Assembly: GCA_963693305.1 (NCBI GenBank)
Contig: OY855904.1
Location: 37,787,417-37,851,416, forward strand
DNA from: Meandrina meandrites
Lineage: Eukaryota > Cnidaria > Anthozoa > Scleractinia > Meandrinidae
Length of the DNA: 64,000 bases
Direction of reading: 5' to 3'
The translations under genes and the position numbers were made by a program. This document shows, in pieces, positions 33,801-57,300 of this stretch. A model generated the notes under the pieces. The model had not been told where the DNA came from, did not search any database, and was given only the letters and a program-made list of their open reading frames with translations. The first letter of the stretch is position 1; the number at the start of each line of letters is the position of its first letter.

Positions 33801-35697
33801 ACTCGTCAAAATCATGAGGCTGTTGAAAGGGAAATCAAATTTCACTGTTAATGAAACTTTTGACATTTGCACACAATAAATTGTTAACATACAATGTATC
33901 AACCACCATTTTTAATCTAATATTGTCACACAAACAGCCAATTTCTTTAAAAGACCACATGGTTTCTAACTCTTTGCTACCTATCAAAAACCACATCATC
34001 AGGAAGGTCACTTTCTCAGCCCAAACAAAAGCTCAGTCAGTTTCATATCTGAAAATTTGTTCATTCATCGTTGGAGTTCCCACGCTTTACAAATTTATTT
34101 CGGGTTGCCAGAACCCCTAATCTTTAGCAATATATATTTATATATATTTTTGTAATTAATGAAAAAGGGAATAAAAGAGGATGTTGTTGTGTTATTTACT
34201 CTGTTTAAACAACCACTCAAAGTGTATATATTATATGAAAGTGACATGTACTGTGCTGCAGACTCAACAGAGTCTGAACTGAATTATACACTGTACCTGC
34301 CATGTCATCATTTAAAAGGGACAAATTAAATAGTACTACTGTCTTAAATGATCCACACTACCGCTCAATTTCTATGGTCCATTGGTTGAAATTAGGCACA
34401 CGATAAGTCTCTTGTTTAGGCAAATTTCAAATTCAGTCTGGCAATTCGGCTGGACAATATCCAACGTCTGTTATTTTCAGCTCTGTTACTACAACATTTT
34501 TCCTTAATCGTAATCCTGAAGAGCAGCTTACACAATGTAGCCTAGGCTCTGAACATACTACATCTCCTACGTGAAACACTTGTGCCATAATTGTAATTTC
34601 TTTAAGGACTAAAAAAACAAAGACATATACATGTACAAGAATTTTGTTTCTTTACATGTGCATGTTGTTAAATTTCTGAATGAAAACACTGAGAAGTGAC
34701 CCTGTGTACTTGTAATTATTGTTCTGGAAAAAATTCCCTGAATTATTCTTGATGTTATCTCAGATGAGATTATCCAAGGGAAAACGAAATTTAGATACCT
34801 TGCACAAAATTTACATTACTTTTCTTTTGAAATTTTTTTAAAAAGGAACAGATTTCTGAAAAGACTGAAGCAATTAAAATAAAAAATGGTATATAAACTG
34901 GACGAAAAATATTCATGTTGATTGAAGATGTCTTTATATTTCAAGTGAGAAATGACTAATACGCAAAAATATCAAAGCGTGGCATGGGCTTCAAATTTCA
35001 AAACATTAAAAGGAAGCATGCGGTGGCATCGAATTACAAACTTGTGACTAAAGCATGGGGATTTCGGATTCTTGATGCATAATTTCTGTAACACCCGCAA
35101 GAAAACACCCTGAATAATTATTTAGAATAAAAAACACATGCAAGAAATATGGAATTGAAATCTACTCTTGTAAAAATGAAAAATAACACAGTAATGAATG
35201 CATGGGTGTTAAAACGTATCCCGAAAGCAAAAACATGTTCTGCTTCGTTCCGATATCGTGGCGACGTTCTGAAATATTTCAACAATTTCTAAAGATTCAA
35301 GGGCACTTATTACTCCAACCAAGAATCTGCGAACATTCTTTTACCGTCCATGTCACGTTCAAGTTTAGCAACTTCGATTATATTGGATTTGTAAACCTCT
35401 CTAATTAGCTCTTTGATACTCTCTATATTCACGAACCAATTTCTAATATGAACTTACTTGTATGGTAGCTTTTGCCACGCTCATAGAGCCTCGACAGCCA
35501 AACGCCGTATCGTACTCTGATTTGTAGTAGGACAAAGTACCGCCGCTCAAAACAACCCATCTTTCTTGCCATCCGTGCAGGTAGTTTGTCCATTTTGACA
35601 AGGTATCTTGCAGTTCTGGTAGTTGAGGCTGCGAGTTTGTACAATCTAAGTCGTCCTCTTCTTCGTCGCTTAAGCTTGGCGTATGTTCCCCAGACAT
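16772..35697 (-). CDS. CERT1: ceramide transfer protein CERT (STARD11), 14 exons, complete
   Basis: Exons (minus): 35697-35458, 33819-33703, 25340-25230, 25141-24964, 24568-24291, 23688-23596, 22708-22619, 22471-22394, 21441-21352, 20517-20455, 20220-20157, 19689-19472, 18558-18432, 16899-16772. They sum to 1875 nt (624 aa plus stop) and the phases agree. An acidic N-terminus is followed by a PH domain, about residues 33-120 ([23 protein letters not shown]), which in CERT binds Golgi PI4P. Next come a serine-repeat motif at 120-156 ([20 protein letters not shown]), the phosphorylation-controlled region; a coiled middle region ([30 protein letters not shown]); an FFAT motif EFYDAIE near 350-356 for binding VAP on the ER; and a C-terminal START domain from about 396 ([43 protein letters not shown]). 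CERT moves ceramide from ER to trans-Golgi for sphingomyelin synthesis. Length matches human CERT. No disruption seen. Confidence 0.97.
17130..18205. mobile_element. inverted-repeat element in the last CERT1 intron
   Basis: The left end (about 17136-17200) and right end (about 18140-18200) are reverse complements around GTGCACGCGACAAGACCGAA and GTCGGAAAAAAG. Internally a TCTTGACCTCAGTCTTGAGT / CACGACCTCGGTCAAGA mirror lies at 18030-18095. No transposase reading. Probably a composite of a non-autonomous DNA transposon and nested pieces. Confidence 0.6.
18849..18920 (+). repeat. (ATT)n microsatellite
   Basis: About 20 ATT units with one ATC interruption, in intron 12 of CERT1. Confidence 0.9.
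19100..19390 (+). repeat. dispersed repeat, copy 1
   Basis: Shares ordered blocks with the reverse complement of about 46130-46400, for example TTCAATTCAGTG, TAATCACTCTGG, AATCACAAAG, AATGCAAAGCAAAGCAAA and CACTCAAGTGAAAAT. Diverged copy of a dispersed element; class unknown. It lies in intron 12 of CERT1. Confidence 0.6.
21735..22090 (+). repeat. dispersed repeat, copy shared with 60515-60870
   Basis: Ordered blocks TCAGAA, TGTTGTGCTCACAAAGTATC, ACGTGGTTT, TTTTCAAGATCATGGGACGA and AATTATGCAAAAATTCT recur at 60515-60870 in the same order. The short open reading 21806-22009 belongs to this repeat. It lies in intron 8 of CERT1. Class unknown. Confidence 0.7.
22890..23385. mobile_element. Tigger/pogo-like remnant
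   Basis: The right end, read inward, contains CACCTCGATTATCTGG and TCTCGATTATCCGGACTTG, the CTCGATTATCCGGA motif typical of pogo/Tigger terminal repeats. The left end has a matching GATTATCTGGACTCG. ATTCATGAAAAATGGG on the right mirrors part of the left interior. No transposase remains. It lies in intron 6 of CERT1. Confidence 0.55.
24896..24912 (+). repeat. poly-G tract
   Basis: A run of guanines in intron 4 of CERT1; similar G runs occur at about 11893-11910, 27478-27496 and 36951-36963. Confidence 0.8.
26856..27136 (-). other. unassigned cysteine-containing open reading
   Basis: Two overlapping minus-strand readings of 71 and 81 codons. The 81-codon one contains [17 protein letters not shown], reminiscent of a small zinc-binding module, but there is no family match I can name and no partner exon. 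It lies inside the inverted-repeat region and may be a transposon relic. Low confidence that it is ever translated. Confidence 0.2.
27509..28784 (+). pseudogene. degenerate zinc-finger-like coral repeat family, tandem unit 1
   Basis: First unit of a 1276-bp direct duplication. On the plus strand, in several frames, it keeps pieces of one protein in order: [20 protein letters not shown] (27849-27908, a C2H2-like finger), then [19 protein letters not shown] (from about 28077), then [19 protein letters not shown] and [20 protein letters not shown], ending at a stop near 28222. I remember this arrangement from many cnidarian gene models that look repeat-derived. Frame changes and a stop between the pieces make it a pseudogene. 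Function unknown; C2H2 plus a C-terminal helix-rich part suggests a DNA-binding ancestor. Confidence 0.6.
28785..30060 (+). pseudogene. degenerate zinc-finger-like coral repeat family, tandem unit 2
   Basis: Second unit of the duplication, nearly identical to unit 1 at an offset of 1276 bp; the junction lies at TACCTT-AATTGGTAAACG. The same broken reading is present with the same frame changes, so the gene was already dead before duplication, or neither copy has had time to diverge. Only a handful of differences are visible (for example near 28866, 28945, 29698 and 29727), which indicates a recent event or gene conversion, or possibly an assembly artefact. Confidence 0.65.
32215..32410 (+). 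repeat. degenerate ATCGATATCAATCA satellite
   Basis: Many overlapping variants of ATCAATCGATATCAATC without a fixed period. A related patch lies at about 32870-33030. Rich in short self-complementary units (ATCGAT, GATATC). It lies in CERT1 intron 2. Confidence 0.6.
33048..33200. mobile_element. foldback MITE, family with 38281-38384
   Basis: Inverted arms CATTTGGCACGAAAATATGC / GCATATTTTTGTAGCCAAAT with inner GGACATTATCTGTTCC / GGAACAGATAATGTCC. The related copy at 38281-38384 has CATTTGGCGCGAAAATATGC and its complement. Downstream of this copy (33460-33520) lies a TCACGTGACG...TTTAGACCAATCGCG block that also accompanies the second copy in inverted orientation, so the full element is larger and variably deleted. 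Confidence 0.7.
34125..35457. other. right part of CERT1 intron 1
   Basis: AT-rich intron sequence between coding exons 2 and 1. No conserved coding segment and no repeat that I can define; open readings in it are short and uninformative. Confidence 0.4.
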
Positions 35698-35843
35698 TCT
35701 AGTAACTTACTTGGAGAACTAAATACCTTATCGCTATTTCTACGAAGGAAAACTGACAAAAGTTCATTTGATATTCAAGCTTATCGCCGCTTTTTGCTCC
35801 TCCTACCTAAAGTCCGCCATGTTTGTGTTCATGGGTTTCGGCG

Positions 35844-35851
35844 TGACGTCA
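35844..35851. promoter_or_regulatory. CRE-like site upstream of CERT1
   Basis: Palindromic TGACGTCA about 150 bp upstream of the CERT1 start codon, in the expected promoter region. Perfect match to the CREB/ATF consensus; function is inferred from position only. Confidence 0.4.
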
Positions 35852-35859
35852 CATTTGGT

Positions 35860-37285
35860 TCCAGTACCCCGCTGCGCTTAGCCACAAGCTGCTGGAGGAA
35901 CTGCTGCATATTGGTTCAGACAAGGGGCACCTCGTTGTCGCGTTGTTAAACTGTTTTTTTGTTGTTGTTTTTTTACTTATTTCATGCTTTGAAAAGATGG
36001 CTACAGTTTTGTTCCTAACAAAACTTTGCCTTAAGAGAATTTTATGGAAAAGCAAAACAAAGATACACGCTAATCAAAAACGAACTTAAATTTGCAAGGA
36101 CCACTGTGACGAAATAGAAGTGACAAATGAAAGCAAGGGACCGCGGACGAAAATGCTGCTGGCAGCAGTTCAGTTTTATTTGGACCGTAGATCTTTTCAG
36201 ATCCGATATGCTGTACATTTTCACTGTTTTCACATGGTTTTGTCCATGTTTGCAGTGTTGTTTTCACATGGTTTTGTCCATGTTTTCAGTGTACGGATAG
36301 TTCTGGCTATTCTCACTTTCCTTATCGCGACAACGACATGATATTTCGAATTCTTGACCTATTGAGTAATAGTCACGCGGCTGTTGTCAATGGGCGGGCT
36401 TTCGAATTTGAGCCCTCTCGGATCGTCATTACCAGCGAGCACTTTATAGACAACTGTCTTCACGCTAGTTGTTCTATCCTGTGCGGCATACACTCTGCTG
36501 ACGAGACCCAATCAGGTCGAAACAGCTGTCCAGAGTTTGCATTTTTGACTTTCAGTTTGGACTCTATCATGTCGTTGCCCCGTTAAGGCTTTTCATTTCT
36601 ACGTAGTGTCAGCCTTGCAGTTTATTGTCTTTCAAATAGAAGTACCGGATCCTTTCACTGTAGAAGATCCAATCAGCTATAACTAAATATTCAACGAAGA
36701 TAAGCAAGGCTGGTTGAACAGTATGGCAATATATTAATATATTAATATAATCCCATACTGTTCAATCAACCTTGATTATTAATATATTCCCAAACTGTTC
36801 AATCAGCCTTGCTTATCTTCGTTTACGCTAATCAAAACCAGTAAAAAACAAAGTAATGATACGGAAATGATAAAAATCATTTTTTCCACGAAACGGTTAT
36901 GGGCAGCAAGATGGCCCTGCATACATGGCATATGCGAATCTCTTCAGGGGTGGGGGGGGGGGGGAGAATTCAAAAAACCACTATTAGAGGGAGCGAAAAT
37001 TTAACCCTATGTCTGGTGGAGATATCCTTGATGAACTTTTATAATACGGACGGACGGACTTGAGGAATTTATTGACTCTTCATACCGATGCGCACTAGTG
37101 TTCTCGGAAAAAATTACCTTTCATTACTTACAGAAGTCTACTTAACCTCTGCGACTTCTTTGTAAAGGAAAAGATAAAAACATACATAGCTCAATACACA
37201 ATCAAGCCCACCATGAGTAAAGAAATGCAACTCGAAAAAAATGTAAAACCTGTCCCTTCATTTAACGCGATTTGTCATCATGTAC
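35860..37285. other. CERT1-CLPX intergenic region, left part
   Basis: No credible gene. It contains a 38-bp tandem duplication (GTTTTCACATGGTTTTGTCC twice within 36225-36290). It also has an inverted repeat at about 36695-36830 (GATAAGCAAGGCTGGTTGAA versus TTCAATCAGCCTTGCTTATC) around a TATTAATATATTAATA core, probably a small foldback element. Confidence 0.5.
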
Positions 37286-37289
37286 ATCC

Positions 37290-37560
37290 GGGGAGGCGCG
37301 GTGGCCTAATGGTTAGTGCGCTGGACTCCGGTCCGGGTTCGAGCTCTGGCCGGGGCACTGCGTTGTGTTCTTGGGCAAGATACTTAACTCTGCGATGGAT
37401 CAGCATCCCATCCAGGGGGGAGTAGCAATACTCCTAGTCGCTCCATGCTACGGAAATCGGGATAAGCTCCGGCCTGATGGGCCCCTAGGCTCGTATACAG
37501 ACTTTACCTACATCCGGGTGTACATTCAAAAACGGGTGTCGGTAAAGTTGTAAAATGTAA
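37290..37560 (+). mobile_element. tRNA-derived SINE
   Basis: tRNA-like head GGCGCGGTGGCCTAATGG with A box (about 37300-37312), GCTGGACTCCGG in place of the anticodon arm, and B box GGTTCGAGC near 37336-37344. A non-tRNA body (CTACGGAAATCGGGATAAGC) follows, with a tail ending in TGTAAAATGTAAAAT. Full-length or nearly so. Confidence 0.8.
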
Positions 37561-37920
37561 AATTTGTATCCTGAACTTGAGTCGGCGTTTTGCCGACCCA
37601 GCATTACTTCGTTTCCTTTCTCTCTTCAGTTTTACCACATAGAAGACGCGTACGAACGGCACTTTTTGATATATTGCAAAGGGTATGATAACATTAGAAG
37701 GAGCTTCATTCCATCATCTCACAAACTGATTCTCATTTCCCAATAACAATACCTCCAAAATTATAGGAAAATGAATACTATAAAAACCCTTCCCAATGTA
37801 ATTTCCCATTGTACCTGAAGAAGGCTGGTTTGGCCAGCCGAAATATAGTACACAAATTTAAAACCTTTCTACGTTGTATCGGTCTCTGCTTTTTTCATAG
37901 TCTTCATTTTCCTATTTTAA
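37561..37920 (+). mobile_element. possible 3' end of a Penelope-like or related retroelement
   Basis: A segment ending with ACCTGAAGAAGGCTGGTTTG and CCAGCCGAAATATAGTAC. The CTGAAGA...stem...GAAA arrangement (37815-37843) resembles the hammerhead-ribozyme-like motif often found at the ends of Penelope-like elements. The extra base before the stem and the lack of a clear stem III make activity doubtful. No reverse transcriptase is present. Confidence 0.35.
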
Positions 37921-38179
37921 ACCGATCAGATCATTATTGATCCAACGTATACCAGTAGGTTCATCGCCCACGGTTGCTTGCTTGTTTAAACATTTTTAAA
38001 ATTATAGGGGAATTTTCCGTTTTCAGAATGAATAACAAAACCTTGGAAGTTTTTAAACAAGAGGCGTGAGCAAATCGAGGTCGATAAAATGAAAACGAGG
38101 CATTTTGCTTCCGCCCAAAATTTCCCCTGGTATACACAGGACACCCAGGATAGGAAAGAACACGAGGAACGTGTTGTCT

Positions 38180-38390
38180 TAATCCATCAAATATTTTTCG
38201 CGCGCGCGATTGGTCTAAACGCGTCACGTGATGCAAACAACTCTGTGGGAAAACGTTTGGAATATATAAACAACAGTCTCCATTTGGCGCGAAAATATGC
38301 ACGGACATTTGTCCGCGGACACATTATCTGTTCCGAGAACTGAAAAGACAAATGTCCGTGCATATTTTCGCGCCAAATGGAGGCTTATTG
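38180..38390. mobile_element. foldback MITE, second copy of the GCGAAAATATGCACGGA family
   Basis: A tight hairpin (38281-38384) with arms CATTTGGCGCGAAAATATGC and complement, loop near 38335. It is preceded by a segment (CGCGATTGGTCTAAACGCGT, CACGTGATGC) shared in inverted orientation with 33460-33520. It lies 380-590 bp upstream of the CLPX start codon. Confidence 0.7.
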
Positions 38391-38769
38391 TTTATATAAT
38401 AGATGCACGTACAAGGCACGTGTTCAGGTGTTACATAACAAAAAACGTGCTGGGTGGGGTGAGGCACGCTTTGGTAGTGTATTTGTTATGAAACTACGCA
38501 CGCGCACATAAGTGGAAAACAAAGATGGCGAGCTGTAGCTTCATTTGAAACATCCGGTAGTTTTGCATTTTTTTTCTCTTTCGCTTTCGCGTTTTAGTCG
38601 CCTATACAAATTTAACCATTCTTTGATACTGTGGTTAAGATTCTAAATTGTTATATCTTGTATATACCGAGATTTTAGCTCAATTAGCTGGCCGATCTAT
38701 TGTGTTTGCGAGCATCCTTTTAGAGTTTATATTCGACAGTAGTTGTCGTCGTTTTAGTGAGGCGTAAAC
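38391..38769 (+). promoter_or_regulatory. CLPX promoter and 5' UTR region
   Basis: Sequence between the foldback MITE and the CLPX ATG. It contains AAGATGGCGAGC at 38523-38534, close to the YY1-type AAGATGGCGGC element common near starts of housekeeping genes. No TATA box is at a suitable distance. The transcription start is probably between 38500 and 38700. Assignment rests on position and one motif. Confidence 0.4.
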
Positions 38770-51738
<12,969 letters not shown>

Positions 51739-52192
51739 AAATAACAAATTCAACATTACCGCTTATAAATACTGACAGTAACAAATGCTATCCGTCAACA
51801 GTGGACGTCCAAAGTAATGAATATTGCACTGTTAATTGTTTTCGATTTTATTGCAAATTGTTATAACATAAAAAAATTTCGAACCGCGAACAAATATTTC
51901 AGGGAAACGCCCGATGTGTCATTGGCTTCATTGAAGCATCAAAACAGTTCCAAACACGCCAAAGCTTCTACTTGAAGAAATCTGTCTTCACTGTATTGTT
52001 TGCCTCTTGTGCTGTTTTGGGATTTTATAAGTTCTTAGCTTTTGGTAAAAGTAATGATATTGTCGGAGTTTGTATTTTTATGGGATTTTTCTTATGGAAG
52101 GATTTCTTCAATTGCACATAGCGCGCTCGTGTACAGAAACCATATTGTGATTTTTCATTGATGGCTGACTAGAAAGAGATAATTTGGCGTGG

Positions 52193-52198
52193 AATAAA
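52193..52198 (+). terminator. candidate polyadenylation signal of CLPX
   Basis: AATAAA about 455 nt after the CLPX stop, followed by a T/GT-rich stretch (TTTCAATTTGTGTGTTTATT). This is the arrangement expected of an animal poly(A) site. Confidence 0.5.
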
Positions 52199-52498
52199 TG
52201 TTATTCGACTGACATTTCAATTTGTGTGTTTATTTTACCGTGGCCTAGATACCCTAAGCGTTTTAGTGCAGAATCCATTTTTGTGATGGTTTCGTGGTCT
52301 GCTAAACGCTATTCCACTAAGGTGCAAAGGCGTAAACTTTGATAGTTGGTTTGGTAATTAAAATCAGTTAATTATTAATTATTCTTGTGAAGGGGGTTAA
52401 GAGTAACCTCCAAGCAGGCTCTCTGCGCGGAAAAAAAATGACGAGAAAAAGACGAGGAGAAAGAAAATAACGGTGAAATTTGCTCCAAGGTAGGTACA

Positions 52499-52516
52499 GG
52501 CCCCAGTTGTTCAAAG

Positions 52517-52553
<37 letters not shown>

Positions 52554-52653
52554 GTGGATAGTGTAGTTTGTTTTGCCAACACCTATCCACTGGATAGTGA
52601 TTTATCCGCTTTATCCACCGATAGCTTTATCCACCCTTTGAACAACTGGGGCC
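52499..52653. mobile_element. 155-bp palindromic MITE
   Basis: Ends GGCCCCAGTTGTTCAAAGGG and CCCTTTGAACAACTGGGGCC are perfect complements. The interior repeats GGATAGTGATTTATCC-type palindromes. Typical compact MITE of cnidarian genomes, downstream of CLPX. Confidence 0.85.
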
Positions 52654-54344
52654 TTTGATAAATAATGGAGGAAACGCGCGTATTAGGCCAAAAATATACA
52701 ATAAAAGTGTGACAAAAACTGAAAGGAAGTAACAATGCTTAATAGGTGTAAACTGATAACAGTATGGAAAATTGGCTAGGCAACGGGTTTCGAGTTGTTA
52801 TTCGAATCAGCACTTTGTTGAATCAAGGGGTTTTTCTTTGTTGACCTGAGCAGAAAGTACAACTGAGCCAAATTTACAATTGAGTTTATAGTATAAGTTT
52901 AGGTATCATTTAATCGTCAAGTTGAAATCAAGAGATTTTCATGAAAAGCGCAAAAGGGAGTTTAATTTTATGTCGCGCATGTGTGTTCACGTGATAACTC
53001 CTGTAAATACCGATAATAAAGTAGCTTGGAATAAGGGGCCACTCGCATTTGCGGACAAGTTTGGTAACAATTAGTAGATTTCGTCATGAACGTGTCAATT
53101 GTTGCAAAACATAGATGCGAACTACGTTTTTTGAGGCGAAAAACTTGTCCAACAATACCTAACAACATAGAGGCAGCTGTGTTATGATTGGTCCGCGTCT
53201 CACGCGCGATAAAATTTGTCATTTTAAGTGAAAACAATCGCAGAAACAAGTGCGAACAACTTGTTTGGAAAGAACCAAGTTTTATCAAAACGGGGCCTTA
53301 ATTTCAAAGGGCCCGTTGTCCTGCCCGAAGCTAGGACAATAGCTCATTTTACAGTTTCTTACTTAGTGATCAGGACTTTGATCAGAAGCGAGGGTAGAGT
53401 TGACTTTGTTGTGATCTTGCTTCTATTCAAATGTAAATGATTCCGTTATTATGCTAACTAGTTGCTAATCGCTATCATCAGAAGGTCGACCCAAACCTCG
53501 CTTTCATATAGAGGCTTGATTACATATCACAGAACTGTAAAATGGTCTATTCAGGACAATCCACAGTCCCAGGAACAATATGTTGTTGACTATCCATTGT
53601 GTTTTTCTCTGAGAATTTATGCGCAGCCTGAAGTTCCGAGAACACAAGAACAAAAACGTTGAGGTTTATGTTATGAAAAAAAAAAAGAAATGTTTTATAG
53701 TATTCGGTTGTTTTGGCGAATGTGCTGTAGTCATCGCCGCAAGTTATGCCTTTACAATGAATAACTCTTCAAATTTATACGGTTGTGCAGTACTGTCTAT
53801 GAAAAAATTTTCATCCCCAAAGCCAGAATTTTGTAACTTTGCGTTTTTGCTTTGCACAAAGCGGTCGACAAATGTACTGTTCTATGCATTTTACCTTTTG
53901 TTCTCTTCAAGATGTCTCTGACATCCTGTCGTGACATTTTTTGTCTAACAAATGTCAGGATAATTCAAACTTGTCCAGTAGCGCGAACAGGCCCTAATCC
54001 GCGAGTATTTAATACAATGTTCCAAAAGGTTTCTTTCAACCTTTTTCACGACAGTCGAACACTACAAGATTCAACAAGAGAAAAAAACTGTGACATCCCT
54101 CGGAACTTGTTAAAATGCCTGAATGCTTGCACCACATGGTACAGTCCCGGGGGTACAGTGCGAATTGTGCGAGGAATGTGTAGTCTAAAGCAAACTGCAT
54201 TTTTAAGTATCTTTTGCTTCTTATCTTTTATTTAGAGACTCAAGTACCTATTGTACTAACATCATCAGTCATACCAGCTTCAAAAACATGTGCCTGTTAC
54301 AATACTATATGCACATCAGTAAACATTATGACTTTATGTTTGAT
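52654..54344. other. intergenic region between CLPX and the D8C gene (convergent ends)
   Basis: Open readings such as 53619-53921 and 53852-54235 have no recognisable domain or compatible splice partners, and I treat them as chance. The 3' UTR of the D8C gene probably reaches into its right edge. Confidence 0.4.
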
Positions 54345-57300
54345 TTAGTCAGTGCTACAGTAGCGGAGATTACAGGTCGGTGTACCATCGAAGTAATAGA
54401 CATAGAAAGAGCCGCAGTTTCTCACTTGAATGTTGGTGGACCACATGCAACAGTTTGAAGCCCAGTGAAAGCAGACCTTCCTGGTTACTTTGCCGTCAGC
54501 GACTGTAGGATGTTCACCATTTAACCAGCCGGTTTGGCTAGTGTAACACCTCTCGGTTGGCGGACAGGAAGTAGGCATTCTAGTGCCTGCAGCTCCTTCA
54601 AAACGAAACCAGCCAGGACCAAGTCCACTGTCACATTTAGCCCAGCTCGGTCTTGGGTACGTCACCTTCCTGTCTTCCCCTGTCAGATTTGTGTAGGTTC
54701 TACATTCTGAGGAACAGTGAACAAAAACGAGTCAACAAAGACCAGAAAATCAAGTGAATAGACAAATCAAAAAAATGGGGAAGACAACAATCTGCTTGCC
54801 TTCCTGTTTACTTTTTGTGCCTAGTGTTTTGTGCCAAATAAAACTCTTATTTTCCCGGTTGAATTTGATTTTTATGACAAAGGAAAAGTAAAATTTCCGA
54901 TCAGTCCACAAGTACAGAAATTTAAAGCAAAATACGAAGACATTTCATCGTTTAGATAAGATAAAACTTTATTTAAACACGGTCACTTGTTCTATCAGTA
55001 GGACTGGTTTACATAAAAGCATCAACTGAAGAAGCAAGAGGGCAACTTGTCTAGTTTTACTCTTCTTATTTTAGTCGTCTAGTTTTGATTTGAAAGTTTG
55101 CATTGAACTGCAATTTCTCAAAACCTCCTGTAGTTTTTTCCACATATATAAGCGCTCCTCTTTAGCCAAAGTGGCTTTTCCCACAGTTTGTTCTTGGGAA
55201 AAGCACACTCAGTGCGTAATGCGGACAAATGTAACTCAATGACATTGAATGTCAACCGGCGGATCATATGTAGAATCGATGTGGATTTTATAACTTTTAA
55301 AATAAAATAAAATGCTTCTTTGTCATAATTTATTAATAAACATTCGTATCTGTTTGCATCCTTTTATTTTTAATTTGCATATCTTTCGAGTTAATTAAAG
55401 ATTTTGTTACTTTTCATTAAACGGATCATAAAATGCAGCGCATTGCTCTGTCAGATTACCCAAAAAGGAAACGGCACAGTTTTTAAATGGTACACTGTAA
55501 GGGAAATTAATAGATATTAGACCAGATGATACTAACTTACCAGCTGGGTTGGGGTCGACATTTTCTTGCAACTCAATAAGCGCTTCCGAAAGTTCTTTTA
55601 GTTTTGAGAACGCTGAAATACAAGTAAAGCAATTTCCAAGGCTTTAAAAAGTTGCTATAAAAAAGATTTAAGGATGTGTAATGGCAACATTCATATGATC
55701 GTATGACGTAGGATCAATATTACTAAGATCATGTGCTAGAAGTCAAAAAGATTCTACAGCTAACGCTCTGGCAAACTCCAACGAAGGGCTAACATTTGAA
55801 AAGAAAGCTTTTCCAAATTCCCTACGCTTTTTTTTCAAAGAAAAAATCTAATGCTGTAACAACGAATTTCAAGCAGCCAAATAAAACGCGAGTGTAGGAT
55901 TTATGTGGTCGCCTCTGGGCTCCACTGCGTCCTAGACTATGGACAAAAATACATGACTAATACAAAAGTATTGCGATTTTGTACTTTTGAGTTCTGAGTG
56001 GCAAAATATTGTCAAATTTAGAAAAGTCGAGAGCAGGGGTTCCATCGTGGCCCGTACCACGAGTTGCATATGACTTTTCACCAATTTCTGGATTAAAGCT
56101 AAACTTAACTACATTGCCGCACATTTGGACTGAATTGATATACAACTTCCTAAGAAAGCAGCTTTTATAACTTTAATTTCTATTTTTAATATACGGTTCT
56201 AGTTGTTTGCCACCTAGTTAGTTAGTCAATCAGTTGGTCAGTCAGTGAGTCAGTGAGTTAGTGTGTCAGTGAGTCAGTGAGTCAGCGAGTCAGTGAGTCA
56301 GTCAATCAGTCAGTCAGTCAGTCAGTCAGTGAGTCAGCGAGTCAGTGAGTCAGTCAATCAGTCAGTCAGTCAGTCAGCGAGTCAGTCAGTCAGTCGATCA
56401 GTCAGTCAGTCAGTCAGTCAGTTGGTCAATCCGTGAGTCAGCGAGTTAGTGAGGCAGTCGATCAGTCAGTCAGTGAATCAGTGAGTTAGTGAGTTAGTCG
56501 ATCAGTCAGTCAGTCATTTAGTTATTCAGCGAGTCAGTCAGTCAGTCAATCGATCAGTTGGTGAGTCATTGAGTCAGTCCATCAGTCAGTCAGTGAGTCA
56601 GTGAGTCAATCAGTTGGTCAGTCAGTGAGTCAGTGAGTTAGTGAGTTAGTCGATCAGTCAATCAGTCAGTCAGTCAGTCATTTGGTTAGTCAATGAGACA
56701 GCGAGTCAGTGAGTCAGTCAGTCGATCAGTTGGTGAGTCATTGAGTCAGTGAGTCAGTCAATCAGTCAGTCAGTCAGTCAGTCAGTTTAAGTTAGTAGCG
56801 GAGCTCCCGTGCGCGCCAAAGGCGCTTGCTAGCGGAGCATCCATACCTATAAGAATGGTAAGCCCATCAAGCCGAGAAAATTTGGTTGTGACGTCATGTC
56901 CGTCCGTACGTACGCACGCATGCACGTACGAACGCCCGTCTGCACGGATGTGGACTGCGGGCGAGTTTGCCTTTGTCCTTGATTTGGAGTTCTTCTTACG
57001 TCAGGCTAACACATTTTGGGTTCGTTGAGAGTCAGATATTTCATTTTCCTGTGAGCAAATTTCTTATGCCGTAAGATATTCAGTTTAACCGTGAGCGATT
57101 CAAATTTTTCTTGTACCTATATACGGGCCACTGTATACGCTTAGAAACAATGTGACTATCTAAGTATTTGGAAACACTGTAAACTTGTGTAAACTCAAGC
57201 AAAAATAAATAAATGGGAGCTCCGTGTCAGTCAGTCAGTCCGTTTAAGTTAGTAACTTAGTCAGTCAGTCAGTTAGTTAGTTACTTAGCCAGTGAGTTAG

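Noticed and set aside
53619..54235. Overlapping plus-strand readings of 100 and 127 codons
   Set aside because: Biased, low-information composition, no domain or splice partners, and located in convergent intergenic DNA.
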